Assembly (NCBI RefSeq): GCF_015832195.1
Contig: NC_052021.1
Coordinates: forward strand, 27,802,786-27,866,785
Direction of reading: 5' to 3'
Source of the DNA: Motacilla alba alba
Lineage: Eukaryota > Chordata > Aves > Passeriformes > Motacillidae
Length of the DNA: 64,000 nucleotides
In this document: positions 13,801 to 23,400 of the stretch, piece by piece
How the letters are laid out: each line of letters begins with the position of its first letter
How positions within the stretch are numbered: position 1 is the first letter of the stretch
The notes under the pieces: generated by a model
The model's input: the letters and a program-made list of their open reading frames with translations, nothing else
Databases searched by the model: none
Told to the model about the DNA's origin: nothing
Made by a program: the position numbers and the translations under genes

Positions 13801-16800
13801 GTTTTCATAGTATCTAGGGAGGGAAGTTTCACTAATCCTCTTGATCAGTCAAATCAAGGTAAGTGCATTTTGTTTGTGAGGAATCCTTTCTCCTGTACAT
13901 ATTCACTGACTCAGTAAAGGACCCCAACCACTGATCTTCTATTTACTTCCATCAGTACAAAAGTGAGTACAGCTGCATATGGATATGATGGTATCTAGTA
14001 ATCTTGAAAAGCCTTACCTTATTACAGTAGATTGGAAACCTGAAGTTTTTTGTTAGTCCACTGTAGTGGTCAGAGTGAAAATGAGTAAGGAAATAAGCTG
14101 TGCAGCCTTCAATTTCTCCATACTGGAAGGCATCAACTGTAAAACCAGTTCCTACAGCAAAGAGGGAAGAGAATCCGGCCAGTAAACATGCAATGTTCAG
14201 AACCAATTTCTAATCAGATGTGGCTTTTGTTTTTTTCTTTCTTCACAGTTAAAAGGTAATAGTTACTCTGCAAACAATTGAAGGCACCATTTAAAGATTA
14301 ATGTGTTTTTGTGTATCAGTCAACAGTTGCAAAAAGGTATTTTCACTTATTAAAATGAAAATTTCACAAATTGCTCAAAAACACACTTTCAAAGTCCTCC
14401 CAAATATGTTGTTCAGCTGCCCTCTTATAGAGATGGCAACTGGTTAAGCAAATAAGACACATTCATCCGCATTCAACTGGTATTTTTGGAAGTTCACATA
14501 GATTGAAATCTAATACTAATATTTTAACACTAAACAGGAAACTGCAGCTTAACAGAACTGCATTTTGCAATCAAACTGCAATTCTTCAATTATTCTAAAT
14601 TCAATACTTCTTTTAAAGCATGCAATAACATAATTATTAAGCAAGCAACCTGGGGTTTTCAAATCTCTCTGCTGAGATGAAACATGCCTCACTTGCCATT
14701 GTTTGCTTTCAGCGTTCATATAAAGATGTTGCATAAAGACATGTATAGAAGACTACCCTTCTCTCTGCAAATACTTATTTTAAATGCAAACATACTGATA
14801 AACAGTCCTTTTCCATTGGGTTATTCTTAAAACCAGCAAACAGTGCACGGAACTAATTCAGCTAGTGGCACTCATATTTTTCATTTTATGTTACACAAAT
14901 TTCCCAGATCTTCTAGGAGAACTAGAAAGAGCTCCACTTAATTGAGGCTAGAACTTCAAGTCAAAGAGCCATAGCAGTCTGATCTAAGTAAATATCCCTA
15001 ACCAAAAATCCTCAAGTGTTTGAGAGGTATCAGACCCAAAACTAACTTTAGTGGTGTGAGCATCTGAAGCTTTTTAAGATGCTGAACCATCATTCTCTAA
15101 TTTACCTAATTGCTTGAGGAGACCCTGAGAAATTCTTGGTTGTCTTCTTAACTAAACTCTTCCGCTCTATTTTCTTTCTTTGTTTTCATAATTAAAATAA
15201 ATCATATTTCTAATACTATTGAAGCTTAAATGCAAAATTAAACTCAATTATTTTACCTCAGTGTTAAGGAAATGATTGCTATTGACAACACAATTTTGAG
15301 GCACAACTGAAGCAATGCAAAAAATTAATTTCAGGAATCAGGACCGTGTATTAACCAGATATATTTAAAAAATAATTTAAGAAAGCATTTATCAAGAGTA
15401 AAAATTATGAAGTCCAAAACTGGGACAAAAACACAACACTCCAGCCAAAATAAATTCACCTCTATGAAAAACCAAGTTACCTCTCACCTGGTATTTTCTT
15501 GTAGAAGGGGCAGTGTTTTTTTCTTGGTTCTTCACCTGTAGTAGGAAATTCTTTAAATTTTTTTCTCCACCTTCGTTGGCCACCAGAAGGTACATCTGCA
15601 ACGGCTTCATTTTTACTTGCACTTTCTGTAACTGCTTCCACATCTTCCACAGACCCCTCGGCCTTCCTTTTTTGCTGTCTGGGCCTCTTTCCATCCGGAG
15701 ATACTGAACCTGGTATCTGCTTTTTCTCCTTCAAACATGCCTTTCCTTTGCTTTCCTCCTTTGCTTTGGGTTTTAGCCCAAAGAAAACACCAATGTCCAT
15801 TTGTTTAAGTTCTTTGGCAGGGCTGGATTTAGTGTTCATAGTTGCTAATGAAAGAGATGGCACTGATTTAGAAGAGATGGGGCTGGGAAAGCACACAGCA
15901 GCTGTGTTAGGATTTCCTTTTTTCTCCACTGCTGTCTGCAAACTCTCCTGGTGAGCTGCTTTATCAATTGCACTGGCAGTCATTTTATTTGTACCAGTTA
16001 AAATGTTACTTGGCTCCCTCAAAACATTACTCTTCTGTGTCAGAAGAGAGCCAGCTTCTTCTCTGTCTAGCAGTGATGTCCCAGTAAAATTCACATTTGC
16101 AGATTCCAGAGCACAAGCACCAGCATCTTCTGATTCTGTGGCTCCTGCTTTGGGAGCAGAGGAAATCAATTGTGACTGTTCAACCTCCTTGTAACTACAA
16201 GCAGAAGAGGACCCACTGGCTACCACCCCTTGCTGAGGATCTAGAGGGTTCAATGTATTTTCTTCCCCACAGAGGGTTTTTTTAGTTATGAAATTTTCCA
16301 TTTTTGCATGCTCATACTGAGGCTTCCTCTGTAAGAGGAGTTCATCTAATGTTTTAAATGTCACAGAATTGGAGTCTTCTTCTTCTGAGTTCTGCACTTC
16401 GAATAATTTATTCTGTGATACTTTTACTTTTTCCTCCTCTTCCTCTTCACTTTCCTCAAATGTACTTAGTGGTGAGTAAGAAATTTCATAGTCATTGAAA
16501 TCCACTCCTGACTGTAGCAGACTTGGCTGACTTGTATCTTTCTCCACACACAGATGTTTTCCTGTTTCACTTTCCTGAGAGGATGCAACATCAAAAAATT
16601 CAAATTTACAATGATTATCTGCCATCTCTGGAAGCTGAAGTGCCTGCTGAGGTTTTTCAACACCTGCAAAAAAGGAAGTGCTTCCACTAATCATATTTAG
16701 AGACTTCATTTGTGGTGAATTCTGTGCCATTGATGCACAGTCATGGTTTGGGGCACGTTTTATTTCAGTAGAGGGTTTCTCATTCCCTGAGGTTTCCTCT

Positions 16801-18940
16801 GCATAACTTGGGGAACAGCTGGGCTTTGCAGCAGTAGAAGATGTAATCTTCATCTCCACAGTGGTTCCCAAAGGGTTTACAAGGTACTCCCCTGCCCTGT
16901 TTGCAGCAAGCAGAAAATGGCTGTACCGCTTGTAGTGAGATGGAATGGTGGAGGTGCACTGCAGACCATCAGGACACTCTATGGAAAGAGTCAAAGACAG
17001 GAGCAATGTTAACACCTTTGCAAGTACAGTTGGCACAGTTAAAATAAAAATCACATGTGACACAACATTTAGGAGCTTTTTCTTACAAATACAGCTGCTG
17101 GAGGACAGAAGGCACAAGTAAGAAGTAATTTTCAAGCTACCAAGGCCTCTTTCTCTGTGCTGAGCAATGAGAAGCTTCCACCCTAAAACCAAACAGCTGC
17201 TGCTCACACAGCACTATGCCTGAATTATACAGCCCATTAACAAGAATACTTGACCCTGTTTCAATGCTGTGCTCCTATAATCACATGGCTTCTGGTTTAG
17301 AATTGTCTCACATTCAAGCAAAAAGCTCAGAGAAGTAGCACCACAAACAGCCAGTACACTTCAAATACAAGTAACAAACACATAAACCAAACCTCAATTC
17401 TGAATCAACCTGAAACTCCATTTTAAACTGCCTGATATTACACACTAGGAAAAGAAAGAAAAAAAGTTGTGCATTTACCTATATGAAGAAAACATTCAGC
17501 ATTAAGATGCTGGGAAAAAAATGCAGAGCTCTTTCTTAGGCCTTTCCCAGCAACAATTTGCCAGCCTAACTTTTCAGGCTTTTAAAGTGAATGCATAAAC
17601 CCACCAGAAGGATTTTTCACCTGTTAATTACGGGAGTAAGACAGAAATGAGGTGTTAAAACACCTGCCTTAAATTGAAAGCACTGCCAAAATCAGCATGA
17701 AAGGACTTACAAGTCATCGTTCAGGAGAAGAAACTCAAGGAAGGTTACCAAAATATAAAAAGGAGAATGGTTGCATTACCTAAAACAACCTTTACTCACG
17801 TTTCCTGACTGTATGCTTTCTGTTTTACAAAAGTTATGAGGTGTATTAAGGACATAAATTGGATACCTGAATCTGTTTAGATATGGTATTTCCCCATGAA
17901 ACTAGAATTTGGAATGTGTCAGTTTTATTCCTCTTGTACAGAGCTCAAAATAAAACACTTGTCTTATGATACAGGATATCTTAGTCTCTATATGTTAGTC
18001 TCTATTTCTATATAAAACTTCTAAACCACACGCTAACATTTCAAGTAAATTAGCATATTTCAGCTCCCAAATGTCCATGGACAACTGAACAATTCACATG
18101 TCAACATGAATACAAGATAATAAAGTCTATACCTAAGGAGATAGAAGCTTCATGTCAAAAGCAGCACCCTTGTGCCTGAAGGCTTTTTTCTGACAGTCAT
18201 TGTAACAGGTTTCGTTATTTTAAATATGCACCTTCAGTTTGTTCAATGAAATACTAAAACTTGATAAAAAGCCATGAGACTCTCTGAGTTTTGAGATTAG
18301 ATTCTGAAGTGAGATTTTCATGTCAGACTTCCATGTTTTTCACAAAGAAGCAAAAATTTTTTATAAAAATAGAACTGATCAGTAACAACATAATAAAACA
18401 TGATAAAATGATAGCAACTACCATTTCAGATTTTGAGCTGAATATAAAAAATGAGGTTTACAGCAACATTTTGTGAGAAGTTTGTAAGTTTTCCCTGAAG
18501 GTTTTTTTTTTAACTCTATTCATACCTTTTTCAATGGGTCCTGGAGTTTCCAAACATTCATAGACATGCCACTGAGGTGTCTGGACCAAAAGCAAAGAGA
18601 AGGGCATCTGGCAGCTGGGGCAGAATCCATCGTGAACGGGCTTTGCATTTTGTGAGCTCTGCTCTGCCAGGCTACCCACACTGTTCTGGGAGTGCACACT
18701 ACTGTCTTCTTTACATTCATCCACATCCTGACCTGGCCGTGAGCTCTGCTTGGTTTTCTGAGGTGTACCAGTTTTTTCTGTGGATTTCTTTTTGCCATTT
18801 CTCTTCTTTTTTGGCTTGCCTTTGCCAACACTTACTTCCTGCACAGGAGTGGAGATGCTCTGTGAATTACTCTGATGCTTTCGCTTCCTAATGGATTTGT
18901 ACTCCCAAATGTCCTCTTCCAACAAAGCATCTTCAGACAT
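4702..18940 (-). CDS. DCLRE1A: DCLRE1A (SNM1A), DNA crosslink repair 5' exonuclease, complete, 9 coding exons
   Basis: Joined coding exons (minus strand, in order): 18940-18526, 16978-15488, 14151-14018, 12870-12752, 11325-11182, 10290-10145, 9170-9016, 5636-5495, 4868-4702. They total 2913 nt, giving 970 aa plus TAA; the human protein is about 1040 aa. All splice phases agree. Seen: an N-terminal UBZ-type C2HC finger (C107, C110, H125, C129), a basic tract at 44-52, an acidic run near 314-323, a PCNA-interacting motif at 531-538, then a metallo-beta-lactamase/beta-CASP fold from about 637 to the end. The metal-binding residues are intact: HFHSDH at 659-664, H720, D742 and H922. Family knowledge: a nuclear 5'-3' exonuclease that digests past interstrand crosslinks and is recruited through PCNA and ubiquitin. 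The roughly 70-residue shortening lies in the poorly conserved middle. I start at [16 protein letters not shown] because it aligns with the human N-terminus; the frame is open further upstream but has no ATG. Confidence 0.96.
5495..5636 (-). CDS. DCLRE1A: DCLRE1A coding exon 8
   Basis: Residues 869-915 plus one base. The acceptor is a T-rich run ending CCACAG|GGCTTGC; the donor is TATATG|GTATAAG. It encodes [20 protein letters not shown] then PTGWTYSD, ending RGKITIYG. It is separated from exon 7 by the largest intron of the gene (9015-5637, about 3.4 kb). Confidence 0.94.
9016..9170 (-). CDS. DCLRE1A: DCLRE1A coding exon 7
   Basis: Residues 817-868. Acceptor AATCCCTAAAG|CAATTGC (a weak pyrimidine tract), donor TTTAAG|GTAAG. 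It encodes [20 protein letters not shown] and ends [13 protein letters not shown], matching the human beta-CASP domain closely. Confidence 0.94.
10145..10290 (-). CDS. DCLRE1A: DCLRE1A coding exon 6
   Basis: Residues 769-816 with split codons at both ends. Acceptor CCTGCCCCAG|ATACTGTAG, donor TTCTTAG|GTATG. It encodes [20 protein letters not shown] through [15 protein letters not shown], the beta-CASP core strand and helix region shared by SNM1 proteins. Confidence 0.95.
11182..11325 (-). CDS. DCLRE1A: DCLRE1A coding exon 5: HCPG and TGDFRAD motifs
   Basis: Completes H720 and encodes residues 721-767 plus two bases of 768. Acceptor TTGTTTCAG|TTGCCCGG, donor ACCAC|GTGAGTTG. It carries [16 protein letters not shown], the HTGDFRAD motif (D742, predicted metal ligand) and LYLDTT (D766, the beta-CASP motif A acidic residue). 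Confidence 0.95.
12752..12870 (-). CDS. DCLRE1A: DCLRE1A coding exon 4
   Basis: Residues 681-719 plus two bases of codon 720. Acceptor TGTGTTGCAG|ATAACTGGC, donor AATCA|GTAGGTATC, phase 0 in and 2 out. It encodes [18 protein letters not shown] and ends LLLDAN; the split codon completes the metal-ligand histidine of the HCPG motif. Confidence 0.94.
14018..14151 (-). CDS. DCLRE1A: DCLRE1A coding exon 3: metallo-beta-lactamase motif 2
   Basis: Residues 637-680. Acceptor TTTGCTGTAG|GAACTGG, donor AATAAG|GTAAGG, phase 1 in and 0 out. It contains [16 protein letters not shown], the H-x-H-x-D-H metal site (H659, H661, D663, H664) that coordinates the catalytic metal ions in this nuclease family. 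Confidence 0.95.
15488..16978 (-). CDS. DCLRE1A: DCLRE1A coding exon 2: large disordered middle with PIP box
   Basis: A 1491-nt exon for residues 139-636. The acceptor CTTTCCATAG joins AGTGTCCTGATGG, so codon 139 reads E and continues [24 protein letters not shown], a conserved block just after the finger. A second conserved island, [11 protein letters not shown], lies at 298-308. The rest is low-complexity and rich in S, E and K, as in other vertebrates. [11 protein letters not shown] (Q531 to F538) fits the PCNA-interacting Q-x-x-I-x-x-F-F pattern. The exon ends [12 protein letters not shown] and the donor is CCAG|GTGAGAG, phase 1. Confidence 0.94.
18526..18940 (-). CDS. DCLRE1A: DCLRE1A coding exon 1: N-terminus and UBZ zinc finger
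   Basis: Encodes residues 1-138 plus the first base of codon 139. It starts at ATG 18940-18938 in a GAC-ATG context (purine at -3). It holds the lysine-rich tract (residues 44-52, a likely nuclear localisation signal) and the C-x2-C-x14-H-x3-C finger inside FCPSCQMPF...WHVYECLE. The donor is AAAAG|GTATG, phase 1. The finger family binds ubiquitin and helps recruit SNM1A to stalled forks. Confidence 0.93.
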
Positions 18941-19038
18941 GTCAACACATGAAATATTCCCCTTTCTTTTAAGCAACAGTTCACAAACCTGCCTTTCCTC
19001 CCACTAGTATATTTTCTCTTCCCTCCACTCTTCACTAT
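18941..19038 (-). other. DCLRE1A: Predicted 5' UTR part of DCLRE1A first coding exon
   Basis: A good acceptor, GGAGCTTTTCCTCAG, precedes position 19038 on the minus strand, suggesting that a noncoding first exon in the CpG-rich region splices here and that the leader then runs 98 nt to the ATG. The leader contains a two-codon upstream ORF (18950-18942). Inferred from the splice consensus only; a continuous leader is also possible. Confidence 0.45.
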
Positions 19039-19360
19039 CTGAGGAAAAGCTCCAGAAGCCCATGTTAAAAAAGCAACACTGGCCCACAAACCAAGCAGCA
19101 GGCCCTGATGGGACAGGAGCATGGTGGATCCTATCCCAAAAAGAATTCAACGAGCCTCTCTTTGCAGATTTGCAATTTCTCCTGTTACACAGGGCCCGAC
19201 TCTGCACAGCCTTCCAGGGTGAGCCATTTCCTCCAGCTTGCCCCCAGCATCCTCAGCTCCACCCGGCCTCGGCGGGGGCAGGAAGATTTAAAAAATTCCT
19301 GCCCGAGCAGGAAAAAATTTAAAACAAAACGAGGAAGAATTCAGCTACGGGATCATCGTC

Positions 19361-19630
19361 GGGGTGTCCCGGGATGCTCCTCTGGAGTGTCCCCCCGGAG
19401 TGTCCTGTGATGCTCCTCCAGAGGGTCCCGGTGCTGCTCCACGGTGTGTCCCAGTACCTCTGAGTGTCCGGGATGCTCCTCCAGAGGGTGTCCCGATGCC
19501 CCGGAGTGTCCGGGATGCCCTCAGGGATGTCCCGGTGCTCTCAAATATCCCGGGATGCCCCCAGGCATGTCCCGGTGCCCCCGAATACCCCAGGATGTTC
19601 CCTGGGATGTCCCGGGTCCCGCCGGTCCCG
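19361..19630. repeat. Degenerate GC-rich minisatellite
   Basis: Imperfect tandem copies built on GTGTCCCGGGATGCTCC-type blocks, alternating with CCAGAGGG and CCCCNGAG variants. The short sub-unit spacing is about 20-28 bases, with longer-order copies of roughly 40-55 bases. Long open frames in all plus frames here (runs of G, C, P, S, R) are by-products of the repeat. It sits on the DCLRE1A side of the shared promoter, where it may fall in a 5' UTR or first intron. Confidence 0.8.
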
Positions 19631-20420
19631 CGGGCGGCGCCTCCTCGGCCGTTTCCCGCCGTGGCCGCGCATTCGCTTCCGCAGGTTCGTCACCGCGGCT
19701 GCCCCTCAACTTCTCCACTTCTCCCATAGACTGCCCCCCCAAAAAGCCCCAGATCCCACCGTTTAAATTACTGGAGCCTGGTGTCAACTTTTTCCGGTGC
19801 TGCTCAATTTTTACATCTCAAAAACAGTAAAGCAGCCGGGCGGGAAACACGGGCTGTGTTGAATCTGCTGCGCGGGAATCTACACCGCGGTCTCCGTCTG
19901 GGAATGTGCTGCTGTGGAAACCAAGGATACGTAAAAACACGGAATAAGTGAGGAGGTCCGGCTTTAAGACAGACGAGTTATTGCGTGTCTGTACTTTGTG
20001 CTTTACTTTCTTCTTCGGTCGCGGTTTTCCGCCCTGGCGCCGCGGGCGGTGCCGAATGTGCGGCGGTGAAGCGCCAGGCCGGTAAACAGCGCCCGGGTGA
20101 GGCGATGGCGGCGGGCGGGCTGGCGGGGCTCCTGCCCGCCCAGACACAGCTCGAGTACGCGCTGCTCGACGCCGACACTGCCCAGGAGAAGGAGAACCTG
20201 GTCTACCAGTACCTGAAGAAAATGGACAGCCGCGAGCGGGACCTGACGGTGCCCGAGCTCGGCGGAGGTGGGTGGCGCGGCCCGGGCGGGGCCGGGGGGC
20301 TCCCCGGGAGAGGCGGCGGAGCCCCGGCTCTCCCCGTGTGGGGGTTGCCTGGAGGTGCCGCCGCCTGCGAGACCGGGCAGGGCCGGCCCCGTGAGCCGCT
20401 GTCTAAATGGCACTTGAACT
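19620..20420. promoter_or_regulatory. CpG-rich bidirectional promoter between DCLRE1A and NHLRC2
   Basis: CpG dinucleotides are dense here and scarce on either side. The two start codons, 18940 (minus) and 20105 (plus), diverge and are 1.16 kb apart, and the same head-to-head pair exists in human. No TATA box is evident. Two perfect E2F-type octamers are present: TTTCCCGC at 19652-19659 and its reverse complement GCGGGAAA at 19840-19847. The exact transcription starts cannot be read from sequence. Confidence 0.8.
20105..20267 (+). CDS. NHLRC2: NHLRC2 coding exon 1
   Basis: Residues 1-54 plus one base. The start GGCG-ATG-G has G at -3 and +4. The frame is open upstream but has no ATG, so this start is the natural choice. 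It encodes [17 protein letters not shown] and ends TVPELGG; donor GGAG|GTGGGT, phase 1. It is five residues shorter at the N-terminus than the human protein as I remember it. Confidence 0.93.
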
Positions 20421-23400
20421 ACGGGAAATGTCACTCCTGGGAGCACCAGGAGGGAAGGGCAAGGCGAAAGAACCCCTTTAAACATCTTCTCCCTGGTACT
20501 GGCTGGAAAAACACGTTCCGTAAAGCCTCCCTTCTAAATGTGTTCCCATCTGTACTGTGTATTTATATCTGCCGCCTGTGGTCATAGTGAGAACCTTACT
20601 AACTCTCCCTGCTTTCTCCTGAGCTCTCTTGGTTTCCCGGAGCATCCCTTAGGATGTTCCCTGGCTCTGTCTCCAGGACTTAGCGCTTGTCAGTTTTCAT
20701 GCCCCGGCTAACACAAACTGTGCTGGAGATGTCATTCATCCTCCTGCCGTGGTTTGCCCCTCTCACACATTTCTATGTCTCCCCTTGTGCCAGTTAAGCC
20801 TTGTAAGATCTTGCAGGTCCAGCTCAGAGTCTTTTTAACCTTTGAGAGGCTCCCTGCAGCTGTGGGAGCTCACATCACACTGCAAGACTGAGAGCTCAGG
20901 AGGTGAACTTCAGGGTTAAAATCACACGCATCATGGGAATGAATTACAGATTTTAACCAGTGGAGCAAAAGGAATGCTCTCTCTGTCTAGATTTGGGGGC
21001 CTGACTTGAATTTTAGTTTTTGCCATTTGTATTGTTTCAGTGTTCTGTCAAGGCTTATTTTCTCCTGTAAAAAGAGCTCAAAGAAGTAGCCAATATATAT
21101 GAAAGGTATTTTAATTCTAATGAAAAGAGAGAAATGCTGTAAAATACATAAACTGCCCTTTTCTTTTGAAAAGTGAACAGCAAAGCTCCTATACTGTGGG
21201 AATAATGCATATACTTGATTTATTCTCATTATTCTCACCAAAGCTAAGTGTGTGTGCATCCATTTATGCTTATAAATATATGGAGATAGAGAACAGTCCT
21301 CCTCTTAGAGAAACACAAAACAAGCCTCCTGCTGACTTGAGTAGGAATAGCTTCTGGAGCTGTGAGAGTTTATTTTCTGAAACTGTCAAAGTGAAAGTTC
21401 AAAAACTAGTTAGCTTTGCATTTTATCATAACTATCTTTTTGCTTTCATAATTTTCAGAAATGCTAAGAGATAATACTGGCAGACCACATTCTAGGATAT
21501 TATTCCTTATCTTGATACCTCTAATGGGATCAGAGGAGGAAAGAATGTTTTCATGTCTCATGTCAAGTGTTTAATATAAATGACCTGGAGTACTGTTGAG
21601 TGTATCTGAAAAAGTTGTCTTTCTTCCCATGTGACAGAATTAATTGATACCTGTCATTTCAAACTTTGAAAATCAAGATCAAAGTTATAAGCACAAGAAT
21701 ATTCCAGTGATCTCTGAAATCAGTTCTTTACAAAACTGTTGGAAAAATCATTAAGAGTTTAACACTTTTAAACTTTTAGTAGCCTTTATGTGAGTCTTAA
21801 ATAATTGATTGTTACCCAAATGGCATTGTTGGGGGTTGAATAATGTAGATCATGTTTTAAAATGTATGAAATTTGTTCTGAGGCTTACATGTTCTTTCCA
21901 TTAAAAAGTGCCTATAGAAAGATACAAACTACACTTTCATATTACAGTGAATCTTATTGATTATATTTTCATTTACTAATTATGAAGAATTGTGAAACAT
22001 AAGGATGAGTTGCATAAATAAAAAACTTTGTGTTTGCTTTTCTACCTGGATAAAAAGGGATGTCAAAAAAAAAAAAAAAAAAAAAGATGTCAAACTATTT
22101 ATTTTTTAAGTTAAAAGTACCAGGAACATTGTGTGGTGTTGCTGCCTTTCCCTACCCTTCCCCTAACTGGCTGTCACTGTTCTCTGAATTCCAGATCTGC
22201 AGTGGTTAAACACTGAGGGTCCTATTTCTCTTCACAAAGACCTTTGTGGAAAAGTTGTGGTGTTGGATTTCTTCACTTACTGCTGCATCAATTGCCTGCA
22301 CCTGCTGCCTGACCTCCATGCCTTAGAGCACCAGTACTCTGATAAAGGTAGAAGTGCTTTGGCTGCCTCGGAATAGAATTTCCTGGCCCTGTTGCAGGCT
22401 GAGGAGCTGAGTCACTGTGTTGCTGGTTACTAAACTGCTGGCAATATTTCAGGGGTGTCTAAAAATGTGTTCTAATCTTTTAAGTAGCCTAAAAAAGGTG
22501 ACTGTGCGTACTCCCATCACATTTTTAAATGGGTTAAATAAAGTGTCTGTCGCATCTGTGCAGTTAGGCAGACAGGATATGTGCTTAAAGCCCAAATCTG
22601 ATACCTCTATAAATAAGGTGACTTTCAAAAAGCTACTCAAGAATGTGAGATACAGGCTCAAAATTAATATAAGTAGGTAACTTTCTACCCTTGACTGAGG
22701 AAACAGCTCTGAGAAGAATATAGTCAAGGTAGTAGAGTGGATATAGACAGGTGGTAGAATAGGGTATAGATAACTTTTTTTTTCCCTTTGGAACTGAAAT
22801 AACAAAATATGTAAGCTTAATGTAGACTTTTTTTGGTATTGGCATCATGTTGTATACCATTAATAGCCCTATATTCTAGAGAGGGAATTATGGTCTTTAA
22901 AGTCACATCTGAAATTAGATCAGTCTCTCACTCCGACTGAATAAAAATGAAGGGTAATTTCTGTTTAGAATGCAGTGTCTTGTCATGATGGCTTGTCAGA
23001 GATAAGCTGTAGTCTTACACAGAGTGTGTCAGCTACTCACTTATCTGGGATATTTTTATTGGCTTAGCAGGGATATGAAGAACAGTGTTACTTTCAGCCC
23101 TAAAATATTGTATTAAATACAATATATATGTAGTAAATAACCTTATAATGTTTGATTCTCCATTGCTGTTTCCGATCGGTTTTAATTTTGGCAGTGTTTA
23201 TTTTCATGTGTTACCTTTTTCACTAGGGAAAGAAATTGCAATATATGTGAAATTTACGTAGTGCTTTAGACAGGTTACTTAGTACTTCACAGAAGATTCA
23301 AGCTAATTTTTCTACCTTGGAAAGCTTAGATGTTTGTTTTGGAGAAATTTGAGATGCAGTGTAATGTTTCAAACAATAGGAACTTTGTCTTACAAGGAAA

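Noticed and set aside
18941..18976. N-terminal extension of DCLRE1A beginning LKRKGNISCVD
   Set aside because: The frame is open but starts at TTG, not ATG; the ATG at 18940 matches the human start region and a plausible 5' UTR acceptor lies upstream.
19364..19830. Overlapping plus-strand frames of 100-128 codons rich in C, G, P and S
   Set aside because: Produced by the GC-rich minisatellite and CpG-rich sequence, which have few stop codons; present in several frames at once.
19985..20104. Upstream extension of the NHLRC2 frame
   Set aside because: The frame is open upstream but without ATG; ATG 20105 has a good context and aligns with the human N-terminus.
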